From contig JAQYUZ010000001.1 of assembly GCA_033819885.1 (NCBI GenBank), positions 62,001 through 126,000 of the forward strand: a DNA stretch of 64,000 bases, given 5' to 3'. The stretch's first letter is position 1, and every line of letters begins with the position of its first letter. A model generated the notes under the pieces. It saw nothing but the letters and a program-made list of their open reading frames with translations, did no database searches and was not told the origin of the DNA. The stretch comes from Microbotryomycetes sp. JL201. Taxonomy: Eukaryota > Basidiomycota > Microbotryomycetes. The translations under genes and the position numbers were made by a program. Shown piece after piece: positions 1 through 11,600 of this stretch.

Positions 1-81
1 GACGGCAAGTGGTGGAGAAGGCAGCTCGAGGGAGAGCATGTGCCAGTGTACCAGGTCGGGACAGCATCGCTGACGTGGTGA
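1..81 (+). CDS. 3' end of an unknown gene (partial)
   Basis: Frame 1 is open from the window edge to TGA at 79-81 and would encode a 26-residue C-terminus beginning DGKWWRRQLEGEH. It may not be the true end: a canonical donor GTGAGT starts at 79, and splicing to an AG near 136 would prolong the frame to about 270. I do not recognise the family. The next gene runs on the opposite strand, so this would be a convergent neighbour. Confidence is low because only a fragment is visible. Confidence 0.3.
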   Translation, partial: DGKWWRRQLEGEHVPVYQVGTASLTW

Positions 82-356
82 GTGACCAGTGCTGTTCAGC
101 AAGACAAGCTTTCTACCGCGAGCGGTCGCGCTCAGGGTGAACCGCCGGACGGGAAACGCGCGGACTGAGCGCGGGGTTCTATCGACCGACAGGTCACGTG
201 CTCTTGACCTGTGTGCGAGCATTTATATGGTGACGTCCAAAGACTTGAAATGCACGGCAATGAACTAGGGCTACAGAATGATGATTTCCGCTACAACAAA
301 CAACCCCTCGCGAAATAACCCTCAGAGACAAAATACAAATACTCGAGAACCGACGC

Positions 357-2329
357 TTAATGCCCTTTGTACACCTTGATGTCTGCGCCGAACCTGCTGT
401 TGCCAACCTTGCGAGGTGCTCGCAACTGACGTTGCTTCATCCTGGCCGGAGCCACCTTTTCTCCGCGCTCGCGCATCGAATGCTCCCTGTGCTTCTGCCG
501 AACGATCTGAGCAACGGGTCCACTTTCGTCATCGTCATACGAGTCATAAGACGTTCTGCCTTCATGCTTGACAGCCCTGTTCTTCCTCGTGCCAGACTTT
601 TGCTTCGAACTCTTGCCACCGTCTTGAACGTGACCTTTCTTGTTTGGTCTCGCCTCATTGGCTGGAATATGAGCGTGTCTGCTCTTGGAACCAGGCGTAC
701 GACCAGTGTTGGAACGTTTCGGAGCAGAATTGCCACCCATGGCGAGCAACGCGTCGTTGATCTGGTGTCTTGACAGTAAATGTGAAGACGAAGGCACGCC
801 AGGTCCGACGCACAACAAGAAGCCGAAATGCTTGTCCTTGAATTCGCCTTGGAGAGAGCCAATGACGGACCGCGGGTCGCGAATGAGTGGCGTGGGCAAA
901 GCAAAGGCTGGTCGCTCGTAACATGCAGACGTCTCAAAGCCCCAAGTGCTTGCGACCACCGTATTTTCACGGACGACGATACCCCGTGCGTCCGAAATGG
1001 CAATCGCGTAGGCGTAGTAGCCCTGTCATGCAAGTCGTAATCAGCGATGAACCAGGATAGCTCTGCTTCCCGAACGCACAGTATAGGATGAAAGCTGATT
1101 CTTGAGAATCTCTGACGCGAAAGCAATCTCATGATCACCAATCATTTCGTCCGTTGACCATGCTCCAGCGCCCGTCGAAATGCCAACGCGAATCATGGCG
1201 GAAGCAGCGTGAACCCGGTTCTCGCTAAACGTTCGTCCTCTTCTTAGCACTACTCTCAATCTTTGGATCTCTGCCGTAAGCTCACCTGACAGTGACTCCA
1301 CCCATATTGGCGCGCTTTTTCGTAAAGACAGGATGGGCGACGATCGAGATGCCGACAAGCATGTCTCTGTCTCGAGCAACGACCGTATTTTGCAAGACTT
1401 GGGTGCCATGCGCGCCTCTCAGCATGATTCCAACACCAGACACGTCTCTGACTGTGTTCTCGATGACAGTGCTGCGGTCAAGATGGCGAGTTGGCTTTTC
1501 GGCTTGGGCAAAGCTGCTTTAGAGACTGACTCACGATTGCGGGCAGGCGATGCTGATACCATCAGTCCAGTGACCTGGTCGCTCCAGGCCTCGGTATGGA
1601 GGTGCCCCATCTCGCAAGCGCACAAGCTCGGACGTGAGCATTAGGTCGAGTGGCGAGTCGCCTGACGTATGAAACAAGTTCTCTCGTACAATGACGCCCG
1701 TACAAGTACCTTGTTTGCCCTCTGAACGATTGAATGATAGTCAGCTGTCTTTTGTTTGGGCATATGCCGACAAGTCGCTCACCGTCAGCATGAAGAATTG
1801 CGTATCCACGCGCGCCCCATGCATCGATGTGAGCAATATCTTGTTCGCCCATAGACCCCCCAACCAAAATCAGAGGTCCACCTCCTTCAATGCCACCAAG
1901 CTCGTCCCTGCCTCCGTCAATGTGCAAGTTTTTAATAGCTACGCCGAGACAATCTTCGCAATTCGCTTGGATTGCCGTTGCCAAGTCTCCGCTGAAGTGG
2001 CCTTTATCATTCTCGATTGTGATCGTGGCGCGTGTGTGGTCCTCTGGTTCTCCGAGCGTGAACAGAGCCTGTCTCGGCGCAGTGAACGTAATGGGCTCGC
2101 CGTGCGGGTCGACCGCAACGTGAGCGAACGGACACAGCGCGATTTCTGCGCCCTCGCCACCGCTACGTAGCAGCTGATTGATGTGCTGCGCGTCGGTAGA
2201 CGAAAGACAGTTGTCCGCTGACGTCGAAAACGAGCCTCTGCCGGCGGGATCGCTAAAGTGCTGCTGCTGCTTGGCCGCACAGACCGCACTGAGCACAGAC
2301 ATTGCCAGCGTCAAGAGGTGTGGGCGCAT
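357..2329 (-). CDS. Secreted parallel beta-helix (pectin-lyase-fold) protein A
   Basis: Five exons (357-1022, 1080-1224, 1286-1471, 1535-1721, 1783-2329) give about 576 aa. The N-terminus is a signal peptide (MRPHLLTLAMSVLSAVCAA). The body has repeated short strands of the N-T/I-V type, for example ENTVRDVSG and SENRVHAAS, typical of right-handed beta-helix proteins acting on or near polysaccharide. It is a paralogue of the gene at 15180-17302; the stretch WTDGISIAC matches WADGISLAC there, and this alignment fixed several splice sites. It ends in a Lys/Arg/Ser-rich tail of about 100 residues that the paralogue lacks. I cannot assign catalytic residues, so substrate and activity are unknown. 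It could be a wall-associated or plant-facing secreted protein. Confidence 0.8.
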
Positions 2330-3871
2330 GTTGGCAGGTGCTAAAACCTATTCCGGTCGCTCGTTGTCGTCCGCAATGTGGGCCAGCAAGTTGTTGCCTG
2401 GACCGTACGCCCCACTCCTGCGACGCTTCCGCACTCGCGTCTCGTGACGTGGTTCAGGAGCCTTTCCTAGTTGACGTCGTCCAAGACTTGAGCTGTCGGT
2501 ATGTGTATAGGCGCAAGCGGTCTCGTAAGATTCTGACCAAGAACGAGGGCAGGCACTCGGCGAAATGTGAGACACTGCGTTGAGAGCAAGCCTTCCGACT
2601 CGTCGCGACACGCTCACGTTCCAATGCTCACTTGCAACCATGTTTCTCACTACAGAATTTATCAGGCATGATGAACATTATTTGGGTCATACGACAGTGG
2701 GCATTTCCTTTTGCATGAAAAAGAAGCTGGCTTGGAGCTTTAGAGAGTTGGCTGCTTCCGTCCGCGTCTCTCGGACGGGTGCAGCCTGTCGCCAACAATT
2801 ACCCAGAGCGAGACTTAAACAGATCATGAGGTTTCGAGGATGCAAGCGCGATCTCTGTGTCAGATGGATCGTCAATTGAGGTTTCGCAAGCGCTTGGCGG
2901 GCAAGCTGATTTCCATCATAACTCTGGCGCGAGTCGTTAGCTCATCACGCTAAGCTAACGACTTTAATGGACCTGGTTCGCCACAGTCCAGTAGCAAGAT
3001 GATGTGTTCGCGCCGTGTCTTAACCCACAAGCCGGGGTCACCGACACCTTCCTAGTCCGGCCGTTCCTCGAGCCAGCCTATTCCGCCCGTCAATCAGCTC
3101 AGTCGAGTCCGGGCCAGGGTCGAGAAACAAAAGATTCGGACCTGGACTTGTTCGGCAGGCATTGTTACAGCACAGCTCGTCCCGGCGCACTTTCGCAATC
3201 CATTGCGAGCGGGCTGGAGTTTGCCGAACTAGGCAGCATTTCATTCTAAGCGCTTCTGTAGCCAAGCAAGATATTCGGGCGGAGCATGTGCATTGTTGCA
3301 TTCCGAGAGATTTCACGTGAGAAACTTGCTCAAGAAATGCAAAGCCTCACAGCGGACACAGTCAAGAAGAGCTCTCCCGCTATGAGACGTTGTAGTGCAG
3401 ATCTCACATGTCTGCGTATTCTGCTTTGCGAAGACTGAGCCGGCTTGCAAGCGACTTCGACGGCCCGCCGGAAGGTGTCTTGATCAAAGTGAGACACCCC
3501 CGGATGACTTCAGGGGGCTTTGCTACGCGGTCACACTCAGCCAAGGGGCCTGGAAGGCTAGCGCCGCGTCTCACTTATTAGAAAGCGCAGATCCGAAACT
3601 GATCGCCTTATGACAAGCACATGCGCATGCTTATTCTCCACGGTCGCTTTTCCTCTTGATCTCGCGCGTACCTTTCGCTTGACAACCTTTCGCCTCTAGC
3701 ACCAAACTTGACGAGCACTACACGAACAAAGACAGGCTGATACCTGCTGTTCGGCAACATACGAGCGCGACTTTCCTTTCAACCTGCCACCAGGGGTCGA
3801 GAGCCTTTCTCGTTTCAAGACGCTCCGTCGATCTTTCGCGCGCGAGCCAGCCCAGGGCGTGTGCTGCACCG
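2330..3871. other. Intergenic, divergent promoters
   Basis: This 1.5 kb separates the beta-helix gene (minus) from the Ser-rich gene (plus). The short open frames have poor codon bias and no splice support. The only structured element I see is the hairpin at 2932-2963. Confidence 0.5.
2932..2963. repeat. Perfect 11-bp inverted repeat, 10-nt loop
   Basis: AGTCGTTAGCT at 2932-2942 pairs exactly with AGCTAACGACT at 2953-2963 across a 10-nt loop. It lies in noncoding DNA between divergent promoters. It could be a protein-binding palindrome or a transcript hairpin; it does not fit a tRNA. Confidence 0.7.
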
Positions 3872-5199
3872 ATGTCCTCTTTCTCTACATCGACACGACA
3901 AGGCGCGCCAAAGAATTTGTTTTCGTCCCCGCCGCGGTCGCCGACTTTGAGCAGCGGCGACTCTGACGTGTTCTTCACGCCGCCTTCGTCTGTGAGGGCC
4001 CTGAGCTCTGGCGCGCCCTCGACCAAAAGTGGCTCGTCGTCGCACTACAGCGGCCGGACGAGTCCAACATTGTGCAGATCGACAAGCCCACAGCGTCACA
4101 CCTCATCAAAACTCATGCGCAAGCTGAATAACAAGTGGCACAGCTCATCGTCCAGGCGCGATGAGCTCGACTTTGGCTGCGCTGGCGAGGAAGTATCATC
4201 GGCTCAGCACGGTGGCGCAGCAGTTCATGACGACGTGAGCGCGGCGCGGCATCCCTTGCTAGCGGCATCATCATCAGGTACTAACATGTTGAATCTTCAT
4301 TCGGCTAGGTCGACCGCTGGTACAATACCTATGGCGGCCAGCATCGCTCATCCGTCGCCTCTTCCTCGCTGCCCTCCTTGACCCACTCGAGGGGCCACTC
4401 GTCCTCGTCCGAATTCTCGTCAGTCTCGACGGCAGACTCTTCATTGCCACCGTCACCGATACAACAAGACTGCGTCACATTCTCGCCTGTACCGCTATCG
4501 CCCTTGCCGTACACGTCTCGCGTGCCACTCACGCCAAAGTCGGCACAGCGCAAGAGACAGTCGGACGAGGTGGCAGCAGTCGAGGCGCTGAACCACTACT
4601 TTACCAATGCTCGCCTCAGCCGGGTCGAGGAAGACGTTGCAACTCCGGAGAGCACGAGCCCGAGTTGGCGGCGGAGCTTGTCAAACGGCAGAGCCGAGCG
4701 AGTCGATGCTCTTCTGTCGGCCAACCATGTCAACACGCCGCCGTCAAGACGCGCTCCCATGGACTTGCAGATCTGTTTCGACGGCAGCGACAACGAGTCC
4801 TCTTATACGCCCGTCGCTAGCTTGACTCCGTTGACACCCGACACGTCACCGTACTCGCCTTCAATCAAATCGGAGTCACATCTTTCAGCCGAGTCATCAG
4901 ACTCGGGCGGATCAACCATCTACCGTGGGTCGCCAGTTCCAGACGCCGACATGTCTGAAGCTCTCGAAGAGTTGTCAGTGTACTTTACGTCGACGAGTCG
5001 CATTGATGCCGTGCCTCAAACGCGCTGCCAAACGCCTCCGCTATCGGCAGCCTTACAGTCACAGACTACTTTGCGGTCACCGATCTCGCTCGTTTCTCGA
5101 CGGTCTGTGAAGCGACCGACCAACACGTCAAGTGCAGGCGTCAAGATTGGCTTGACCCCGCCGCTGGCAGAACGACGAGTGTCCTATTCGTGGATCTAA
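3872..5199 (+). CDS. Ser/Pro-rich protein of unknown function
   Basis: Two exons (3872-4234, 4309-5199) give 417 aa. The 74-nt intron starts GTGAGC and has a GTACTAAC branch site and a CTAG acceptor. The protein is rich in Ser, Thr and Pro, with many SP/TP dipeptides (SPPRSP, LTPLTPDTSPYSPS), so it may be a phosphoprotein. A repeated motif, EALNHYFTNARLSRVEED and EALEELSVYFTSTSRID, occurs twice and may be a small helical module. There are no membrane segments and no signal peptide. I do not recognise a family. Confidence 0.75.
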
Positions 5200-6565
5200 G
5201 CGGTCCATTTAACACCCTGTTTATACATATCTTCATTAGCATTACATTCATCAGCTGTAGCATAGTGCACCAGACGTAGGGGGATTTGGCGCGCTCACTA
5301 AATATTCGAGCAATTCCCCGCCCTCTACGCGATTTACGTTCAAAATGTCAGTAGTAATAGCAGTACATGATCTTGTTATCAAGTTGCAACAAGCGCTGGC
5401 TTTATGACATGCATTACTTGGATTGTATGCGGTCCACGAGCGCGCGCTCTCCTGAACCGGTTCGACTTGCTCCCGTTCGAACACTTGCACCCAAAATCTC
5501 ATGCGCTCTCGAGCCCTCGTGACACTACAAAAAGGGGAAACACGCTTCCAGACTCTTCCTAGCTTCTGGCGTCTTCGAGACGACTAATGCCGTGCTCGGT
5601 TCCGACGTTCTCATGTCGAGCCAGGGTGAGACAGGGCGACTGTCTCACGCGGGCACAGGCTGGAACATCTAGAAGACACTGCCTTCGTATTTGTGACGGC
5701 TCTGCAAGTGTAGGGACATGTTCTAGACTCATCAAAATGCTCTTGATAAAAATCTCGTCAACTGGCGTGAAAGATCGCTCTGAAGCGGACCATGGGCAGT
5801 TCGTACAAAGCTGGAGACCAAGGGGGGGCGCTCACCCCAAAAGGTCTAGCTTCCTGCGCGAGGATTTCACAAGATGTGATGAGACGGATCAATATGAAGC
5901 GGACGGGACTCGAGCTATTGTTTCCTGTGTCAGGGTCAACGGATTGGGAATAGTTTGCCAAAGGTGCTTCCTCTTCTCAAGCTTTTCGTTCGTCGCTGCT
6001 TTTTACCCCTGGCGTAGGCTCGGATACTGCGTCATCTTCAAGGCAAAACACATATAGCGATGGAATCCACGACGTGCTGTTCGCAAAAGCTTTGATGTCG
6101 AACCTGAAATGATGCTTTCGTCTAGGGCGAGAAAAAGTTGACTTGGCGGAGCTCGTAGCATGCATGCGCAGACTGCACAGGATTCGGTTTCGAACTTGTT
6201 CTCATTTGCAAAAGAATCAAGTTGCTATCATTGTCCTGTTCTCCCTCCTATCCAAGCCGTACAAAAAGCCGTTACTCAGAAACAAAAAGAGAAAAACACA
6301 GACATCCTGGGGCGCAAAGGAAAATAACACACGTCGATTGTCGACCATGAGATGCTTTTTGAGGGTATCCGGTCCAGTGTCGGTACAATCTAAGAGTGCC
6401 TGCCCTTTACGAGGCGGATGGCGGCCGAGCAGAGTCCCATGCCGAGAAGTCGTCCGGACGCGCCATGGAAAGAAAGAGTTCATGGTAGGAAAAACGACAA
6501 TTGGAGAGATGCAGCAGAAAACACACGATCACACGAGAGCCAGAAGCATTCGAGGTGACGTGAAT
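5200..6565. other. Intergenic, convergent
   Basis: This 1.37 kb lies between the convergent Ser-rich gene and RPS28. I see no convincing gene: the open frames are short, overlap each other and lack splice support. Confidence 0.5.
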
Positions 6566-7238
6566 TTAACGCAGGCGGCTACACACACGAACAAGTACGG
6601 CACGTCAGTACAAGCCGTTGTGAAGAGCTTCTCAAAGGAATGACGCACCGTGCCTCGCGCTCAGACTCGAGCAGTGCGAGGATGTCGTTCTCTCGGACGG
6701 GGCCCTTGACGTTTCTGTGCGTCGTTTGTCGTCAGCATCGGAGGTCAAAGCAGAAATCACGAAGGGAGTAAGCGAACCGGATGATGGATCGGGTCGAGTC
6801 ATCCATGAACTCGACGCGGACCTGGGTGACACCACCGCGCGAGCCGGTGCGGCCGAGGACCTTGACAACCTTGGCGAGCTTGACCTGAGTCTTGGAGGTA
6901 TCCTGTGTGAAGGTCGCAGGTTGTCAGTTGAGTCCTCTTGAGCGTGTGCATGCTGGCGATCGACGATGCTGCTGCTGGCTCGGACTGGTTCCGTCGAATC
7001 GCCCTTCTGGCCCAACCTGCGCGATGACAAGCGCATCTGCAAAGTCTAATACGTGCTTCGAACGTCACATCGCCCCTCTGTATGTTGTCCTGACTAGCCG
7101 GCGGAGCGCCTTGTCGTGTATTCGCCCTTGAACAGGTTTTGCTTGACGGCGATGTCGAGGGCTGCCGACGTCTCTAGCCACATCCATCCAAGCCAGCAGC
7201 AATGCAGTCTGTCCTTCATGACGCGTCTAACGTACCAT
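6566..7238 (-). CDS. RPS28: 40S ribosomal protein S28 (eS28)
   Basis: Four exons (6566-6578, 6649-6714, 6778-6902, 7236-7238) give 68 aa, the usual eS28 length. Conserved stretches include [32 protein letters not shown] and the terminal [12 protein letters not shown]. It is a component of the small-subunit head near the mRNA exit. The first coding exon is the ATG alone, followed by GTACGT and a 333-nt intron; the last exon is 13 nt. The gene is divergent from RPS5 with 139 bp between the start codons. Confidence 0.95.
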
Positions 7239-7377
7239 CTTGCCGGGTTGAGGGGTGGGGACAGAGTTACGAGCGGGTGAGCGCCTTGGGGGCCGCGTTG
7301 ACTCGCCTCCTGTCTTTGTTGCCCGCTCAAATCCGTTCGCCCAAGCGGCCGCGCCCACCTCTTCCCCGTTGTACGCC
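7239..7377. promoter_or_regulatory. Shared RPS28/RPS5 bidirectional promoter
   Basis: Only 139 bp separate the two start codons, so both 5' leaders and core promoters must lie here. It has a G-rich half near RPS28 (GAGGGGTGGGGACAG) and a C-rich half near RPS5. I see no TATA box. Coupled transcription would supply two small-subunit proteins together; this is inference. Confidence 0.6.
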
Positions 7378-8481
7378 ATGTCGGTCTCGGACTTCCAGCC
7401 TGTGCCTTCCGTACGTGTTTTTTAAATGAATTGCAGCGCGTCTGTAGCGAGTGCGCTGACGGACAACGGCCCACAGACGGTCCTCGCCGCCAACGAGAAC
7501 GGCTTGCTGTTGTTCAACCGATGGGAGTCGGCTGACGTCGAGGTCAAGGACATCTCATTGACCGACTACATCCAAGTCCGCAACGCCATCTCGCTCCCGC
7601 ACACGGCAGGCCGCTATGCCGCCAAGCAATTCCGCAAGGCTCAGATGCCCATCGTCGAGCGACTCGTCAACAGGTAAGGACATGCGTCTTGGGTCATCGA
7701 AGGCTATATGTGCAAGGACCAGCAAGAGGGAACACTCAACACCGGGGGAAACTATGCCGAAGCGCGCCAGAGGAAAGCTTGTCTACGGCCACACAGCGAA
7801 CTGCACGAGCTCCGGGTGTCGCCATGCGATTCCATCTGTCTTTGAATGATTTCAAGCAGCAAATGCGGCCGGCGGCTCTGGATCAAACGGGTCAAAGCAA
7901 CCTTGAGCGTCTGAGAGCATGAGCTGACCACGCTTCCTCGTGTGTGCCTTGTTGCAGCTTGATGATGAACGGCCGCAACAACGGCAAGAAGCAAATGGCC
8001 GTCCGCATCGTCGCCCACGCCTTCGAGATCGTTCACCTCTTGACCGACCAGAACCCCGTCCAGGTCCTCGTCGACGCCATCGTCAACACCGGCCCTCGTG
8101 AGGACTCTACCCGAATTGGCTCGCAAGGTACCGTCCGCAGGCAAGCTGTCGATGTCTCGCCCCTCCGCCGCGTCAACCAGGCCATCGCCCTCATCACCAT
8201 CGGCGTTCGCGAGTCTGCATTCCGCTCGCAAAGGACTGTTGCCGAATGTATGTTCTTGCGCGATCATCTAATTCTCGCTCGTTGGAGTTGACCCTGAATG
8301 CTCCACGGCAGGCTTGGCCGATGAGCTCATCAACGCCGCCAAGGGTTCATCCAACTCGTACGCCATCAAGAAGAAGGAGTGCGTCGAAGATGTCTCGTTG
8401 CTTTCATCCGTCCCGTACAGACGCTGACTCTCATGGTCTCCCTGCAGCGAGCTTGAGCGTGTCGCCAAGTCTAACCGATAA
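7378..8481 (+). CDS. RPS5: 40S ribosomal protein S5 (uS7)
   Basis: Five exons (7378-7410, 7477-7673, 7958-8247, 8312-8378, 8448-8481) give 206 aa, normal for eukaryotic uS7. Diagnostic segments are [57 protein letters not shown] and the end [20 protein letters not shown]. It sits in the 40S head at the mRNA exit and contacts E-site tRNA. Intron 2 is 284 nt, long for this genome. All phases close and both ends match the family, so the model is firm. Confidence 0.96.
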
Positions 8482-8661
8482 ACGCATCCCTTGTTGTGTA
8501 CTGGATTGTGGTGCAACGGTGGCTTTTCGCATAACCTTGACTCTTCTTTTGCCTCGATACCCTCGTGAGAGCTATAAAGGACTTTTCTTCATTACACCGA
8601 GACAATGTACGACAGGGATGCGACAGAAACGTGAGCAGTATAGTAAATGCGCTCGGGCGAA

Positions 8662-11600
8662 TCAGACCCAGGGAGACGATTTGACTGATATGCCCAGCGG
8701 CGACATTGTCTGAGCAACTTTACGAAGAGCGTTCCTGTAGTCCTCTGTTTCGCGCAAACACGACCGACTGATCAGTGCAACACGAAAAGAACGATCGAGA
8801 CAGAAACGTACCCATTTCAAAGAGGTTGACGTGAGCGTCAGCTGTAGAACAACCAAGGACCATATGATGAGGATGGAACGCGAGCGATGTCATTGGCGTA
8901 ACCTTTTGGTTCAAGAAGCCGACTGTATGAAGCGAAGAAAACCGTCAATCTCTCTTGTCCGCAGCATGCAACACAATAGAAGGGACTGACAGCTCGTGTT
9001 GAACTTTGAAATGGGCTCCTGTGGATCGTCCATGCCCCAGACTTTGACGATATTGAATGCAGATGCGCTGTGAAGTTCAGAAGCTTCAGTACCCTCTGTA
9101 AAACGGCCAAAGTCGGACGCACGTTGCAAAGACGGGAGCATGCTCGTGCACAGCCAGTTGAGTCATGCCGCCTTTGTGCGCTTGCAAGGTCTGAATCGGC
9201 TCGATCAACCGAATGTCCCACAAGCACACCTCGCCCGACAAGCTGCCAGAAACGAGTTCTCGATTCCCTCCTCTCTGCATATGCGCATTGACAATCCACG
9301 AGTGATGGTGACCTTTGTAGCTTCTGACCATGTTGTCACGCGGTGGCAATCGCCTGTCGTAGACTTTGAGTCCGCCATCACCGAAACCAGCCACCAGAAT
9401 GTTGCCTGCGACTTGGTCGCTCGTCAATGCTGTCAAACACGAGTTTGCCCTAGTCGGCAGATCCTGTCATCACAAAGCAATATCAGTTTCGGTTTCAGCG
9501 GTTCAAAATAGAAAGCACGAACCTGCAAGATCGTTTCGCGCGTGGCATCCCACACCCTGATGTACTTGACGTTGCCGCCCATGAGAGCTTGTCCTCTGCC
9601 TTGCTGCCACTCGAGTACAAGGCCAGCATCTTGCTGAGCTGTCGTTGTCGGCAGTTGCTCCGAAATGCCTTGGAAGGAAGACACGAGCCGCACCTCGCTC
9701 GGAGAATCGTAATGCCGGAACAAGCGCACATGACCATCGGCTACAACTGCATGTCAGATACGCGTGTCTGTTCGATAAAGTCTCTCACGCACCTGTCGCG
9801 CTCAGCAGTAATGCCACATCGTCTTCGTTAACCATCTTGAGTGTCGTAACGGGCACGCCATGAGGACTTCCGTTCGCGAACCTATTGATTCTCAAATTCC
9901 GCTCCCATTCATATACACTGCAGTTAACGCGTCAGCTGAAGCACCCGTGTCCTCGTTCAACACTGTCTCACGTCAGATTGCCTCGCTCGTCTGCAGCAAT
10001 CAAGTGCGGCTCGAACTGATGAAACAAGATCCTGTTTGCGACAACGTCATTATTGAAGAACCCGATTTGCTCGTCCCATCTTGTCCGGCCTGGATCCAAA
10101 TCGTCATTAGCTATCGGAAGAAGCAAATCGGTTCGGGTAGTCAAGCCAAAACTGACAAGCTGGGTCCTTCATCGGTTGAGTCTTGATAATAATGCTCTCG
10201 TTCCTCTGTCGTCGCCACACTCGTTCATTGTGAGGCACACTGCCAGGTTCGTCTGCCTCGGCAGGCTGTCGTCGGAAAGTTAATATCCCGTTGCGAGTTT
10301 GACCGTGAGAGCTCACCCTCATCTGAGACTCTTTATAGTACTCTAGAGCAAAGTCAAATAGCTGCCCTTTGAGAGGCAACACTTGCTGCTCTGACGATTC
10401 ATCAGTCGACAAACTCGGCGCTGCCCTTCTTCTCCGTAGTCTCTCCTCGTCGTCAGCAACGAGGCCGGCAATGATCGCTTCGACAGACGCAATCTCGGAA
10501 TCCGATCTTGGTTTGGGCGCGGGCTTTCCCGCTTTCGATTGCAAGTACCGCAGCGAGTCGGTCGAAGGGGAATAGTTGAGTGCGGGAGTCGATGAACCCG
10601 TCGGCGATGGCGCGCTCGATCCGCCGGCAATCTTGCCGTTCAAGCGCAGAGCAGAAGGAGGAGGCGTCGCAGATTGGACTGGAGTCACATCACCAAGAGC
10701 GTTGCTCGTCAAGTGCGCCAAGCTCTTGACTGCAGTCGCCGTCCGCTTGATTGTGTTACCGAGCGTCGCGGGAGCGGTCGTCGATCCATTGGTCTTGTTC
10801 ACTGCATCGAGCGGCTGCAAATGCTCAGGCAAAACTGACGCTGCCGGCGGAGCTGGAGCAATCTCTGGACCTGAGGCAGAAGTCGGCGCAGACCGTAAGG
10901 CCGCCCTCGTAGCGGATCCTAGAGGTGACGAGAACAGCAAGTCGAGGATATAGTCCATGACACTTTGAGCAAGCTCGGCAATGTCTGGTTGCGGGTCGAC
11001 CGTGAGGTCGAACAGCGTCTTGTACATGCATGAAAACATGGCTGCCTGGAACGTCGGATTCGACGGCCCTTCCTCGCTCTCGGCGGCGGCAGTCAAGTTG
11101 ACGGCAATATTGGCTATCCGTTGCTCTTCCGGTGTCAACTCGAGACCACTCAATCTATTCGCGCGCTCGACGACCGCTCTGTAAGCTGCAACGACGAACT
11201 GGCCTTGGTGTTCGTTGACAATTGACGACAAGAGCACGATGAGCTCGCGTCGAACCGGCGGCGAGCCGTCCGCAGACGCCTTGAGCGTAGCCATGGCGAC
11301 ACCGAGTTCAACGTCCGTCTGTTCAATAGGAGACAATCCGCACGCCGGTCCGCTGCACACGATCGACCGACCGAATTTTTTGGCTGGGTTGCTCGAGGCC
11401 GTGGTGCCCAGCAATGTGCCAAGAGCATACATGACTGACGCACGCACTTCCGGTACCTCGTCTGTATATAACAGGTTGCAGAACAACTCGTGTACGCGCG
11501 CCCGGACGCCTAGCCCTTTTGCCTCTTCAAAGTCGTCCCACATGGTGGCGATACACAAAGTCGACCATTGCCTGAGCAGCGGGTCTTGGTCGCGCAAGTG

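Noticed and set aside
437-1141. 234-codon minus frame beside the beta-helix gene end
   Set aside because: Another frame of the same exons; the spliced model aligned to the paralogue uses a different phase.
2880-2990. tRNA gene around the 2932 hairpin
   Set aside because: The stem is too long, and no acceptor, D or T arms fit.
5587-6057. 156-codon plus frame
   Set aside because: Poor codon bias, no family motif, no splice support.
7674-7957. Box C/D snoRNA in RPS5 intron 2
   Set aside because: Only weak C-like and D-like boxes, with no convincing terminal stem.
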